A DNA stretch of 41,018 nt from NCBI GenBank assembly GCA_964529795.1, contig CAZGXM010000014.1:1-41018 (forward strand). The letters are read 5' to 3'. This DNA is from CAZGXM01 sp964529795. GTDB lineage: Bacteria; Bacillota; JADQBR01. Shown here piece after piece: positions 24,743 to 33,288 of this stretch; within the stretch, counting starts at the first letter, position 1, and each line of letters opens with the position of its first letter. Under the pieces are notes generated by a model that saw only the letters and a list, made by a program, of their open reading frames with translations, searched no databases and was not told where the DNA came from. Both the position numbers and the translations under genes were made by a program.

Positions 24743-25249
24743 GTGAAAAAATTAGGTGATTATAATCAAGGGGTCAAAGTAGGTATTGCTGATTGTAAAG
24801 TGGCACACAGCCCGAGAAAAATTATTACTTTGGGCTTGGGATCCTGCGTAGGAATAACCCTGTATGATCCGAAATTAAAACTGGGCGGAATGGCTCATAT
24901 TATGCTGCCGGACAGTACCCAGTTCGCCCAGGTAAGCAACCCTTTGAAATTTGCCGATTTGGCAATTCCCGAGCTGGTTTCCCGGCTAAAGTCCAAGGGG
25001 GCGAATATATCCGCACTGCAGGCCAAGATTGCCGGTGGAGCGCAGATGTTTGCCTTTCTCGGTAGTCACAATAAAACTCTCAATATAGGAGAAAGGAATG
25101 TAAATAAGGCCCGGGAAGTACTGAAACAAACGGGTATTCCGGTACAAGCAGCGGAAGTTGGGGGCAGTATCGGGCGTACGATGATCCTGGATACGGAAAC
25201 CGGTAAGGTATTTATCCGTTCGGTAGGCTATCCCATTAAGGAATTGTAG
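24743..25249 (+). CDS. cheD: Chemoreceptor glutamine deamidase CheD
   Basis: CheD deamidates receptor glutamines and binds CheC to tune CheY-P signalling. The 168-residue protein has the catalytic motif LGLGSCVGITLYD with Cys35, a downstream His in GGMAHIMLPDS, the GGAQMF motif and a C-terminal GGSIGRTMILDTETGKVFIR. It begins with GTG after GGAGG. It opens the cheD-cheR-cheC-cheY-fliM-fliY run. Confidence 0.95.
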   Translation: MKKLGDYNQGVKVGIADCKVAHSPRKIITLGLGSCVGITLYDPKLKLGGMAHIMLPDSTQFAQVSNPLKFADLAIPELVSRLKSKGANISALQAKIAGGAQMFAFLGSHNKTLNIGERNVNKAREVLKQTGIPVQAAEVGGSIGRTMILDTETGKVFIRSVGYPIKEL

Positions 25250-25257
25250 GAGGAACC

Positions 25258-26022
25258 ATGGACTTTGCCGAGTTTAAAAATAAGGTTAATCAACGTTTTC
25301 ATGTAAATTTAAGCGGCTACAAGGAAAAACAGTTGAAAAGACGTATCGAAACATTAATGCGGTATCAGGGATTTAATGATTTTCACAGTTATTTTCAGGC
25401 TTTGCAAGCGGATACCGGGCGTTGGCTTCAATTTATGGATAAAGTAACCATAAATGTATCGGAATTTTTTCGCAACCCGGATATATTTGCTGTTTTGGAA
25501 GAAAGAGTCATCCCTGAATTAATAGCTGATTTTAAAAATCTCAAAATTTGGAGCGCCGCCTGTTCCAATGGTGCCGAACCTTACTCTTTGGCAATGATTC
25601 TTGATGAACTGGGGGGTACCCATGTTATTCACGGGACAGATATGGATGAAAAGGTCCTGGCGGCAGCCAAACAGGCCAAATATCCTGCCAATATTGTCAG
25701 AAATGTGTCCGCAGGACGGAAAAGACGTTATTTTACAGAAACCGGTGAAATTTATCAACTCAAGGATTTTCTCAAGGAAAGGGTGGTTTTTCGACGGCAT
25801 GACCTGCTGACGGACAGGTACGAATCCGGCTATCATTTGATTGTCTGCCGTAATGTTACCATCTATTTCACCCGCGATGCTCAATTAGAGCTGTATAAAA
25901 ACTTTTTCAAATCACTGGTAAACGGCGGTATTCTTTTCATTGGTGCCACGGAAAGCATTATTAATTACCAGGAGCTGGGGTTTGAAAAGTGTTCGCCCTG
26001 GTTTTATAAAAAAATGTTTTAA
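25258..26022 (+). CDS. cheR: Chemotaxis protein methyltransferase CheR
   Basis: CheR adds methyl groups from SAM to chemoreceptor glutamates. The 254-residue protein has the N-terminal helical domain with KRRIETLMRYQGF, and the SAM domain with VSEFFRNPDIFAVLE, IWSAACSNGAEPYSLAMIL (the family usually has GCSxGEEPYS; here CSNGAEPYS), and LIVCRNVTIYF (usually CRNVLIYF). Both are mild variants. The ATG follows AGGAGGAACC, 8 bp after cheD. Confidence 0.94.
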   Translation: MDFAEFKNKVNQRFHVNLSGYKEKQLKRRIETLMRYQGFNDFHSYFQALQADTGRWLQFMDKVTINVSEFFRNPDIFAVLEERVIPELIADFKNLKIWSAACSNGAEPYSLAMILDELGGTHVIHGTDMDEKVLAAAKQAKYPANIVRNVSAGRKRRYFTETGEIYQLKDFLKERVVFRRHDLLTDRYESGYHLIVCRNVTIYFTRDAQLELYKNFFKSLVNGGILFIGATESIINYQELGFEKCSPWFYKKMF

Positions 26023-26096
26023 AGACAAACAGCCAGGTAGTCTGGTAACGGTTATTTATTGACGTGTTTTAACAGCCGGAGGAAGGAGATGTAAAA

Positions 26097-26690
26097 TTGC
26101 ATTGGGATGAACTGCAGGCCATACACTTAAGCGCTCTTCAGGAAATTGGCAACATTGGCGCCGGTAATGCGGCCGGTGCCCTGGCCACCATGCTGAATAC
26201 CAGAATTGATATGTCCGTACCAAGGTCCGGGATACTTCCCTATGAAGACATGTTAAAGTTGGCAGGTAACGAAGAAGACATTGTTTCCTGTGTCTATTTT
26301 CAGATAACCGGAGATATCGAGGGGAATATTTTCTTTCTTTTAAGTCACGACAGCGCTGCAAAGTTGGTGGAGATGCTGCTGGGCTCGGGAACGGGCCGTG
26401 ACATGGTTGAATCCACATTAAAGGAAATTGGTAATATTCTTACCGGAAACTTTCTTACATCGTTTAACCAGTTTACAGGACTAAAAATAAAGCAGTCCAT
26501 ACCGGCATTTGCTTTTGACATGCTGGGGGCGGTTCTCAGTGCCGCTTTGTTGGAAGGGGGGCATTTGGCTGAAAAGGCACTGGTTATTGAAACGGAATTT
26601 TTTATCAAAGAAAAAACATTAAACGGACATTTTTTCCTGGTGCCCAATGAAGAATCTTTGTCACAAATTTTAAAAGCCTTGGGATTATAA
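26097..26690 (+). CDS. cheC: CheY-P phosphatase CheC
   Basis: CheC removes phosphate from CheY-P and is stimulated by CheD. The 197-residue protein has two active-site motifs: LQEIGNIGAGNAAGALATML near residues 15-34 and TLKEIGNILTGNFLTSF near residues 108-124, each with the required Glu and Asn. This is the full two-site CheC form, without the FliN domain of FliY. It starts with TTG 26097 behind GGAGGAAGGAG. Confidence 0.94.
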   Translation: MHWDELQAIHLSALQEIGNIGAGNAAGALATMLNTRIDMSVPRSGILPYEDMLKLAGNEEDIVSCVYFQITGDIEGNIFFLLSHDSAAKLVEMLLGSGTGRDMVESTLKEIGNILTGNFLTSFNQFTGLKIKQSIPAFAFDMLGAVLSAALLEGGHLAEKALVIETEFFIKEKTLNGHFFLVPNEESLSQILKALGL

Positions 26691-26717
26691 AGAATTAATA
26701 TCAAGGGGGGAATAAAC

Positions 26718-27083
26718 ATGGGCAAGAAAGTGTTGATAGTTGATGACGCTGCCTTTATGCGGATGATGATTAAAGATATATTAACAAAAAACAATTATGA
26801 GGTTGTTGGGGAAGCGCCTGACGGTGCGGTTGCCGTTGAACTTTACAAGGAGAGGCGGCCGGACATTGTCACCATGGACATAACCATGCCGGAAATGGAC
26901 GGGATATCGGCGGTCAAGGCGATCAGGGAATTTGACCCGGGGGCAAAAATTATCATGTGTAGTGCAATGGGGCAGCAAATGATGGTAATGGAGGCCATAC
27001 AGGCCGGAGCAAAAGATTTTATTGTCAAGCCTTTTCAACAGGACAGGGTCCTGCAGGCGTTGGAAAAAGCATTGGGCCGGTGA
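26718..27083 (+). CDS. cheY: Chemotaxis response regulator CheY
   Basis: CheY carries the signal from the kinase CheA to the switch. The 121-residue single-domain receiver has the acidic pair Asp9-Asp10, the phosphoacceptor Asp54 in VTMDITMPEMDG, a conserved Ser in IIMCSAMG and Lys in DFIVKPF. The ATG follows AAGGGGGG. Its place next to cheC and fliM fits CheY rather than a general regulator. No cheA is in the window. Confidence 0.93.
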   Translation: MGKKVLIVDDAAFMRMMIKDILTKNNYEVVGEAPDGAVAVELYKERRPDIVTMDITMPEMDGISAVKAIREFDPGAKIIMCSAMGQQMMVMEAIQAGAKDFIVKPFQQDRVLQALEKALGR

Positions 27084-27113
27084 TGAAACTCTGGAAAGAA
27101 AGAGGGTGATGCC

Positions 27114-28109
27114 ATGGAGGAAGTGTTATCCCAGTCGGAAATAGATTTGTTACTGAATGCATTGTCCACCGGAGAGTTGGATGCTAACCAATTAAAAGAG
27201 GAGACTTCCCAGGAGAAAATCCGCAGCTATGACTTTAGAAGACCCAATAAGTTTTCCAAGGACCAGCTGCGCACCCTGTATATGATTCATGATAACTTTG
27301 CCCGGCTGCTTTCAAACTTTTTGTCGGCGTATTTACGCACCAGCACACAAATAAAAATCGCTTCCGTGGACCAGTTGACCTACGAGGACTTCATTAAATC
27401 TCTTCCCACACCAACGCTGATGACCGTTTTTTCGCTAAACCCGTTAAAGGGAACGTGTGTCTTGGAGAGCAACCCGGCATTTGTTTTTCCAATGATAGAT
27501 TTACTTTTTGGCGGTACCGGGCAGATGACGGAAAAAATTCGGGAGTTGACAGACATAGAATTAAGCGTGCTGCGTAAAATCAACGCTAAAATGTTGGACA
27601 ACCTGGCGGCTGCCTGGGCTGATTTGTTTGCAATATCCCCGAAAATAGAGTCACTGGAAACCAACCCCCAGTACAACCAGCTCATTTCACCCAACGAAAC
27701 CGTGGCGCTGGTAACATTAAGCAGTTATATCAATGATACCCGGGGATATTTGAACCTTTGCCTGCCGTTTATAACGCTGGAGGCGGTGATTTCCAGGCTT
27801 TCTGCCCATTACTGGTTTTCGAGTTCCGAACACAAGGACCAGGAGAGTCATTCGCGATTGATTGAGAAAATATTGGGCAAAGCGCTGGTAAATATCACTA
27901 CCCTTTGTGGGGAAACGGAGTTGACGGTGAGGGATTTTCTGCAACTGGAACGCGGGGACTGTTTGCTGCTTGACCGTTCAATAAAATCAGATATGAATTT
28001 GCTGGTCGAAGATGTTTTGAAATTAAAGGTTCAACCCGGGGTGACAGGACGTAATTTGGCTGTGCAAATCACCGGAATTGCAAACGAGGGAGAGATTGCC
28101 AATGAATGA
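27114..28109 (+). CDS. fliM: Flagellar motor switch protein FliM
   Basis: FliM is the middle C-ring protein that binds CheY-P. The 331-residue protein has the N-terminal CheY-binding peptide LSQSEIDLLLNAL, the CheC-like middle domain with YDFRRPNKFSKDQLRTLYMIHDNFARLLS, and a C-terminal SpoA domain (LTVRDFLQLERGDCLLLD). Its stop overlaps the start region of fliY. Confidence 0.96.
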   Translation: MEEVLSQSEIDLLLNALSTGELDANQLKEETSQEKIRSYDFRRPNKFSKDQLRTLYMIHDNFARLLSNFLSAYLRTSTQIKIASVDQLTYEDFIKSLPTPTLMTVFSLNPLKGTCVLESNPAFVFPMIDLLFGGTGQMTEKIRELTDIELSVLRKINAKMLDNLAAAWADLFAISPKIESLETNPQYNQLISPNETVALVTLSSYINDTRGYLNLCLPFITLEAVISRLSAHYWFSSSEHKDQESHSRLIEKILGKALVNITTLCGETELTVRDFLQLERGDCLLLDRSIKSDMNLLVEDVLKLKVQPGVTGRNLAVQITGIANEGEIANE

Positions 28110-29166
28110 TAGTTTTTTATCCCAAGAAGAGATTGATGCTTTACTGCGGCAGAACGGGCAAAACGATTCGCCGGCAATACAGGAGCTAACTACAGATGAA
28201 AAGGATGCTCTGGGCGAAATCGGCAATATTTCCATGGGTTCGGCAGCTACCACTTTATCCCAGCTGATTAACCAAAAGGTAACCATTACCACCCCCAGGA
28301 TAACTTTGACAAACTCCAAAGCATTATCGGAATCGTTTAATATTCCCTACTTATTGGTGGAGATAAAATTTACCCGGGGTATAGAGGGTTCCAATGTGCT
28401 GGTAATGCAGGTGAAGGATGCCTCGTTAATTGCTGACCTGATGATGGGGGGGGACGGCAGTAATGTTGCAGAAGGACTGTCGGAGATTTCCGCCAGCGCT
28501 GTGGCTGAGGCCATGAACCAGATGATGGGTGCTGCTGCTACAGCCATGTCCACCATCTTTAATAGAAGTGTTGTTATTTCCCCGCCGGAGATTACCCCGG
28601 TGGATTTTTCAGAAGACACCGGCAACCCGTTCCAATACTCCGAAGACGTAACGTTGGTAGTGGTTTCTTTTGCTCTTGTCATCGGCGAACTGGTGGACAG
28701 TGAAATAATGCAGGTTATTCCCATCCAGGTGGCCAAGGAACAGGCACAGATATTGTTAACTGCGTCAAACAATATCAATGAAAGTGATGACCGGGAGGAA
28801 AACAATAAGGACAAACAGCAAAAAGAGACAGTACTTGCAAGTACTGTCAGGTCTTCGCCGCCCATGACGGCTATGGCAGAGGAAAATCCCGACCAGCCCA
28901 GAAATTTGGATTTGATTTTAGATGTTCCCTTGCGGGTTTCCGTGGTCTTGGGTAGGACCAAAAAGCCCATTAAAGAAGTGTTGAGACTGACTCCCGGGGC
29001 GATAGTGGAACTGGAAAAACTGGTAAATGAACCGGTGGAAATTTTGGTTAACGGTACGTTAATTGCTCACGGTGAAGTGGTGGTAATCAATGAAAACTTC
29101 GGTGTCAGGTTAACCCATATAGTAAGTGCCCGGGAGAGATTAAACAATCTTCTTGGGGACCGATAA
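28102..29166 (+). CDS. fliY: Flagellar motor switch phosphatase FliY
   Basis: FliY is a C-ring protein that dephosphorylates CheY-P. The 354-residue protein has an N-terminal CheY-binding-like peptide FLSQEEIDALL, a CheC-like domain with two phosphatase motifs (DALGEIGNISMGSAATTL and AVAEAMNQMMGAAATAM), an acidic linker near residues 225-265 and a C-terminal FliN/SpoA domain with LDVPLRVSVVLGRTKKPIKEVLRL. I chose ATG 28102 after GAGGGAGAG; the frame is open from TTG 28078. It overlaps fliM by 8 bp. Confidence 0.95.
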   Translation: MNDSFLSQEEIDALLRQNGQNDSPAIQELTTDEKDALGEIGNISMGSAATTLSQLINQKVTITTPRITLTNSKALSESFNIPYLLVEIKFTRGIEGSNVLVMQVKDASLIADLMMGGDGSNVAEGLSEISASAVAEAMNQMMGAAATAMSTIFNRSVVISPPEITPVDFSEDTGNPFQYSEDVTLVVVSFALVIGELVDSEIMQVIPIQVAKEQAQILLTASNNINESDDREENNKDKQQKETVLASTVRSSPPMTAMAEENPDQPRNLDLILDVPLRVSVVLGRTKKPIKEVLRLTPGAIVELEKLVNEPVEILVNGTLIAHGEVVVINENFGVRLTHIVSARERLNNLLGDR

Positions 29167-29177
29167 ATTTCTGAAAA

Positions 29178-30527
29178 TTATAGTGCCAATTGGCCGTTAT
29201 CGTTGGTAAATATTTGGAGTATTTTTTCTTCCTTTCCCGACAGGGCGTTAATATAAACGAAAAAAATGTCCCGGTTGTATTCAGTTTGCAACTCCCAGGC
29301 CAGCGCTTCTTTTCCGGAACTCAAGGGAATCAATGCCAGCCGGGATTTTCTTATGCTCAATTGGCTGTTCAAAAGTTTTTTTGCTTCGTCTTTGCTGACC
29401 AGTACTTCCGGGAAGTTACGTTGGTGATGGGCCATCAAATAACCCAGGGCCTCGTAGCCAATTACCTGCCCGTTGTCCAGGGCTACTTCCAGTTTGATCT
29501 GGTCCGGGTAAATTAGGATATTTTTTTCTACGGGAACCAGGGCAACGGTTGCCGAATGTCGGTTTATTTTAAAAAACGAAGGTGTCAGGTGCAAAAACCC
29601 TCTTTTTTTCATAAAATCAAGGGCGAACTGTTTAACCTTTTCCGGTGGCAACTGGGGTCTGCCAAAATTTCTTTCTACCGTCATCCAAACTACATGGCCG
29701 CCTTTCCTGGAGATATCTGCGGTAATTTTCGTATTACCGTTAATTAGTTTTAAGGAAAAAGCGGGGATTTTCCCGACCGGGTGACTGTTTTTCAGTTCCT
29801 GGATACGCCACTGTCCTTTTTTATCAATGTCAGCAAAGTTTAAAAATATTTTTTTCGCTTCTGCCAGGGTTATTTGTTTACCTGTCAAACCCTTGGGCTG
29901 CATGAGGTTCAGGTGGTCGGAAAATGGGCCGTCATAGATTAATACCGGTTGATTTTCCAATTCCTGATTGATATTTCTAAAGCTGTCTTCTTCCGGTGTT
30001 GCTTGGCCTTCGGGCAGGTTTCCCCGACTTTCTTTCCTGATGTCTATCCAATTCAGAGCGCCTTGAGAGATATTGACCCGGATTTTTTGCAAGCTGTCCA
30101 GCAATGCCGTCGCGTTATTGTGAAAGGCGGTTAATTTGTCCAGTTGAGCAACGGTCAAGGGTTTTCCGGTGACAGTTTGACCAATAAGGGATTTGCTATA
30201 GGCGCCTATCTGGGTTAAAAACTTTGAACTTTGTGCCAGTATCGGTTGGGAAATGGGCAATTGATGCAAATCAGCCTGGGCAGCATTGGTTTCATACCAG
30301 ATGTCACTGAGTAGTTGCACCTGATTTTCCGGGGAATTTGTCAATAGACTTTTTGCCAGTAATACCTCGCCTTGTTCTACATGTCCAACCAGGTTAAAAA
30401 ACGCTTGCTGGTACCTGGCATTCAGCATGTTTTCAAGCTGCTGCCGGCTGCGGTACTGGTACAGCCCCCATCCCAAAACACCGGCCAGAATAATGGCAGA
30501 TAATATTGCTGCTATTTTTTTCCGCAT
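29178..30527 (-). CDS. ypeB: Germination protein YpeB
   Basis: YpeB is a spore protein needed to place and stabilise the cortex-lytic enzyme SleB. The 449-residue product has one N-terminal membrane helix (KKIAAILSAIILAGVLGWGLY), a helical N-terminal domain, and C-terminal PepSY-like repeats (for example KQITLAEAKKIFLNF and KDEAKKLLNSQL). I chose ATG 30527 because AGGAGGAACA precedes it; the longer open frame runs into sleB. Pairing with sleB on the same strand supports the call. It converges with fliY, leaving 11 bp between the stops. Confidence 0.93.
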   Translation of the reverse strand: MRKKIAAILSAIILAGVLGWGLYQYRSRQQLENMLNARYQQAFFNLVGHVEQGEVLLAKSLLTNSPENQVQLLSDIWYETNAAQADLHQLPISQPILAQSSKFLTQIGAYSKSLIGQTVTGKPLTVAQLDKLTAFHNNATALLDSLQKIRVNISQGALNWIDIRKESRGNLPEGQATPEEDSFRNINQELENQPVLIYDGPFSDHLNLMQPKGLTGKQITLAEAKKIFLNFADIDKKGQWRIQELKNSHPVGKIPAFSLKLINGNTKITADISRKGGHVVWMTVERNFGRPQLPPEKVKQFALDFMKKRGFLHLTPSFFKINRHSATVALVPVEKNILIYPDQIKLEVALDNGQVIGYEALGYLMAHHQRNFPEVLVSKDEAKKLLNSQLSIRKSRLALIPLSSGKEALAWELQTEYNRDIFFVYINALSGKEEKILQIFTNDNGQLAL

Positions 30528-30538
30528 GGCTGTTCCTC

Positions 30539-31219
30539 CTAACGGGCGAAATAATGCCTGCCGATTTGTGTTATTATCCTGCGCGACCAAATCCACCTGC
30601 TGGTAGCGGTCGCAGGATTCCAAAAGTAGAGAGAACCATAGGTGGGATCCCAACCGCTTAGCGCCAGGTTCGCCGCCCTGATTGCTTCCTGCGTGGGCGG
30701 TCTGTAGATTGTGCCGTTAATGACGGACTCAAACGCCCGGGGTTGGAAAATTACACCTGCCAGAGTGTTTGGAAATAAAGCGCTTTCAATTCTATTCAAG
30801 ATCACCGCCCCCACGGCAACCTGACCGCGGAACGGCTCCCCGCGGGCTTCTGCGCTGATTGTCCGGGCTAAAAGGTAGACGTCATCACTTTGAGAGATCC
30901 CTCTGCTTCCTTGATAGTAAACCGGTCGAACAGTTTCACCCAAAGCCCGCCATGTTTTTTTACCCACTATACCATCCACTTTTAAACCGTTTTTGCGTTG
31001 AAATAATCTAACCGCCTGGTAAGTAGACCCACCATAGTATCCGTCCACCGGCCCGTGATAATATCCCCAGTTCCGTAATTTCGTTTGGACCAAAGAGACA
31101 TCTTCGCCGGTGGAGCCATAGTAGAGATTGGGCCTGTATTGAGCATGGGCAAAAAGAGTATAAGAACCGAACAGGAAAAGAATAATAAAAATAATACTGC
31201 AAATTAACTTTTTTTGCAT
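30539..31219 (-). CDS. sleB: Spore cortex-lytic enzyme SleB
   Basis: SleB degrades cortex peptidoglycan during germination. The 226-residue protein has a signal peptide (about residues 1-26, ending AHAQY), a peptidoglycan-binding domain with TGEDVSLVQTKLRNWGYYHGPVDGYYG and VDGIVGKKTWRAL, and a SleB hydrolase domain with LLARTISAEARGEPFRGQVAVGAVILNR, whose Glu is the likely catalytic residue, and YFWNPATA. ATG 31219 follows AAAGGAGG. It is 11 bp upstream of ypeB, the standard pair. Confidence 0.95.
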   Translation of the reverse strand: MQKKLICSIIFIILFLFGSYTLFAHAQYRPNLYYGSTGEDVSLVQTKLRNWGYYHGPVDGYYGGSTYQAVRLFQRKNGLKVDGIVGKKTWRALGETVRPVYYQGSRGISQSDDVYLLARTISAEARGEPFRGQVAVGAVILNRIESALFPNTLAGVIFQPRAFESVINGTIYRPPTQEAIRAANLALSGWDPTYGSLYFWNPATATSRWIWSRRIITQIGRHYFAR

Positions 31220-31270
31220 TATTTTGCCTCCTTTAAAGCTATTTTTTCGCAAAAACAGAAAAATTATTAC

Positions 31271-31300
31271 AAAAAAAACCGGGGCTTGATGCCCCGGAAA
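31271..31300 (-). terminator. Intrinsic terminator downstream of the SASP gene
   Basis: CCGGGGC (31279-31285) and GCCCCGG (31291-31297) form a 7-bp GC stem with a 5-base loop. On the minus strand it is followed by eight T residues. It separates the SASP gene from sleB. Confidence 0.88.
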
Positions 31301-31313
31301 AAACGTGCAGTGG

Positions 31314-31496
31314 CTATTGATTCGGGTTTTGTACCATAGCTTCTTCAGCTTTTTGGATGGCCAATTTCACCAAATTACCGCATTGACGAGACGGTACGCC
31401 TCCCCACCCTTCTGAAGCAACGATACCGTCTACACCCAATTCCTTTGCCAATTCCCATTTCAGCGCGTCTGACATCAGCCGTTGACGATTAGCCAC
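31314..31496 (-). CDS. Small acid-soluble spore protein, alpha/beta type
   Basis: The product is 60 residues. Such proteins coat and protect DNA in the dormant spore. The germination-protease site region LKWELAKELGVD matches the family pattern (K-[FW]-E-[IL]-A-x-E-[FL]-G-V), followed by a shortened loop GWGGVPSRQCGNL and helix VKLAIQKAEEAM. GTG 31496 follows AAAGGAGGG by six bases; the longer open frame is unlikely. Upstream on the minus strand GATACTA (31541-31547) resembles the -10 of forespore sigma-G promoters; the -35 is weak. Confidence 0.92.
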   Translation of the reverse strand: MANRQRLMSDALKWELAKELGVDGIVASEGWGGVPSRQCGNLVKLAIQKAEEAMVQNPNQ

Positions 31497-31540
31497 TAAA
31501 AACCCTCCTTTTAAACTTGAAAACCACCGCACACTATTTA

Positions 31541-31575
31541 TAGTATCTGTCGAGATAAGGGATAAATACTATTGA
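31541..31575 (-). promoter_or_regulatory. Possible sigma-G type promoter for the SASP gene
   Basis: On the minus strand GATACTA matches the sigma-G -10 consensus CATACTA at six of seven positions. At about 17 bp upstream a TAGTATT lies where TGNATA is expected, a poor match. Expected from the gene product, but the sequence support is partial. Confidence 0.3.
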
Positions 31576-31692
31576 ATTGGTGACAGTAGAGATAGAACTT
31601 GACATATGGAAGCAAGGTATTTTCACAGTTTTCGGCGAACTAGTAAGCGGAACCGTTCCGGTAATTTTCTTGAACGAAGGTGGGTTGATTTC

Positions 31693-32469
31693 ATGAAAGA
31701 AAAAATTGCCATCACTCGCATGAAAGGGGAGGAAAAATCCACGGCAGATGACTGGGTCGCCAGTGAAGTGCCGCTGACTATTACCCTTAACCGGCAGGAA
31801 ATAGTTACCTTTCTCTGTACTCCAGGCCATTTGGAAGATTTGGCAGTGGGTTATCTTTTGGGTGAAGGACTGGTTAAAAGCGTTTCGCTTATTGAGGAGA
31901 TACACTTCTTTAAAACCGAGGGAATATTGGCTGTGCAAGTAAAAAGTGTTAACAAAGTGGCCATGAAAACCCTGGGAAAACGCTATCTCACTACCGGCTG
32001 TGGCAGCGGCAGCAGTTTTTACCACCTGATGGATGAACATATGATTGATACCGTTCCTGCCAGAAGCAAAGCACAACTCCGGGATTTGCAGGCGGCCATG
32101 AAAATGCTGCAAAATAATTCTCCGTTATTTGCCTGCACCGGGGGAGTACACGCATGTGCCCTGTTTTCCGGCGAAGACATGCTGGTACTCCGTGAAGATA
32201 TTGGCCGCCACAATGCTGCGGATAAAGTGTTGGGCTGGTTTTACAGGCAAAACTTGGCACCGGAGCAGACCTGTTTTTTAACCACGGGGAGAATTTCTTC
32301 GGAAATTTTACTGAAGGTTGCCAAAGCAGCTATTCCAATCCTGGTATCGCGGTCTGCGCCTACTTCCCTGGCTGTGGACATTGCCAGAAGAATAAATCTC
32401 ACTTTGGTTGGTTTCTTGAGAGGAAAACGGGCAAATGTATATGCCGGCGAAGAAAGAATTTTCGCTTAA
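31693..32469 (+). CDS. fdhD: Formate dehydrogenase accessory sulfurtransferase FdhD
   Basis: FdhD passes sulfur from a cysteine desulfurase to the molybdenum cofactor of formate dehydrogenase. The 258-residue protein has the landmarks HLEDLAVGYLLGEGLV, TTGCGSGSS, CTGGVHACAL, REDIGRHNAADKVLGW and TGRISSEILLKVAKAAIPILVSRSAPT. The usual CxxC loop (often GCGxCG) appears as GCGSGS with a single Cys, while another Cys is in FACTGG. I chose ATG 31693, preceded by AAGGTGGG; the frame is open upstream to 31606. No formate dehydrogenase gene is in the window. Confidence 0.93.
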   Translation: MKEKIAITRMKGEEKSTADDWVASEVPLTITLNRQEIVTFLCTPGHLEDLAVGYLLGEGLVKSVSLIEEIHFFKTEGILAVQVKSVNKVAMKTLGKRYLTTGCGSGSSFYHLMDEHMIDTVPARSKAQLRDLQAAMKMLQNNSPLFACTGGVHACALFSGEDMLVLREDIGRHNAADKVLGWFYRQNLAPEQTCFLTTGRISSEILLKVAKAAIPILVSRSAPTSLAVDIARRINLTLVGFLRGKRANVYAGEERIFA

Positions 32470-32473
32470 CACA

Positions 32474-32499
32474 GCGGGGAAATCTCCCCGGTTTTTTCC
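32474..32499 (+). terminator. Intrinsic terminator of fdhD
   Basis: CGGGGA (32475-32480) pairs with TCCCCG (32485-32490) around a 4-base loop, followed by a run of six T residues (32492-32497). It begins within ten bases of the fdhD stop. Confidence 0.88.
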
Positions 32500-32589
32500 T
32501 TATTTTCCGCGATATTAAAAGAATTTCGCCGGCTGTCATGAAAAATAGTAGACGCAGTGGCAGGACAATGCTCATGCCAAGAGCCGGTA

Positions 32590-32625
32590 ATTAAAAAGTC
32601 AGGGAGTAACTCCCCGACTTTTTAA
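32590..32625 (-). terminator. Terminator of the stress-type gene, overlapping its stop codon (may act both ways)
   Basis: GTC-A-GGGAG (32598-32606) pairs with CTCCC-C-GAC (32610-32618) around a TAA loop, flanked by A-run and T-run arms that extend the stem. On the minus strand a T-tract follows. The plus-strand T-tract also makes it a possible second barrier after fdhD. Confidence 0.8.
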
Positions 32626-33119
32626 TGGGTTTTGATATTTTCGCCGTTAAATTGACGGAGCAGGCTGATGGCTTCGTCTTTTTTCTTGTCATTTGCTTCT
32701 ACTACGACCAGGGTTTTACCTTGCCGTACGTCCTCTTCGTACTGCCTTCCTTCCTCTTCAGGAATACCCCAATCAAGCAAACCGCCGGCAATACCTCCTG
32801 TTGCTGCTCCGGAGAGCAACCCTGCAATTGGGCCGGCGGCAATCAGCGGTCCAAAGCCGGGGACCACCAGTGCTCCGGCGCCTACCGCCAGTCCGGTCAG
32901 ACCGCCCAGCACGCCACCGGCGGTGACACCGTCGCCTACACCACCGGTATCAACACCCATGGTTGTTTCGCCCGCATCATTGTTCTCCTGGTTTCCCCGA
33001 CCATGGTTCCGGTCCTTGGTTAACACGGAAATTTCCCGGTCAAAACCGGCATTACGCAGGGCTTTTACTGCTTCATTGGCATCATTTTGGTCTCGAAAAA
33101 CGGCTAAAACTTTTGGCAT
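32622..33119 (-). CDS. Glycine-rich stress-type protein (YflT/general stress protein 17M-like N-terminus)
   Basis: The 165-residue product opens PKVLAVFRDQNDANEAVKALRNAGFDREISVLTKD, the small alpha/beta domain of YflT/GSP17M-type proteins, then has a long Gly/Ala-rich hydrophobic middle (residues 58-112; glycine-zipper-like repeats) and a C-terminal half-repeat VRQGKTLVVVEANDKKKDEAISLL. Homologues are often stress- or spore-associated; the exact function is unknown. ATG 33119 follows AAAGGAGG. Single-gene unit with its own terminator. Confidence 0.75.
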   Translation of the reverse strand: MPKVLAVFRDQNDANEAVKALRNAGFDREISVLTKDRNHGRGNQENNDAGETTMGVDTGGVGDGVTAGGVLGGLTGLAVGAGALVVPGFGPLIAAGPIAGLLSGAATGGIAGGLLDWGIPEEEGRQYEEDVRQGKTLVVVEANDKKKDEAISLLRQFNGENIKTH

Positions 33120-33288
33120 TTTTTTCTACCTCCTTTATACTGGGATTCTATATTATTATTTGATTAAAAATAAAAATTTATTAAAGTTAAAGCTTTTCAG
33201 GACAAACACTTTTTTCATTTGCTGGCACCAATTTAATAGAGTAACAAGAAAACAACCGGGGAAATTATTAATGAAAATAAAAATAATC

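Noticed and set aside
28347..28970. 207-codon minus-strand frame inside fliY
   Set aside because: Antisense shadow of a strongly conserved gene.
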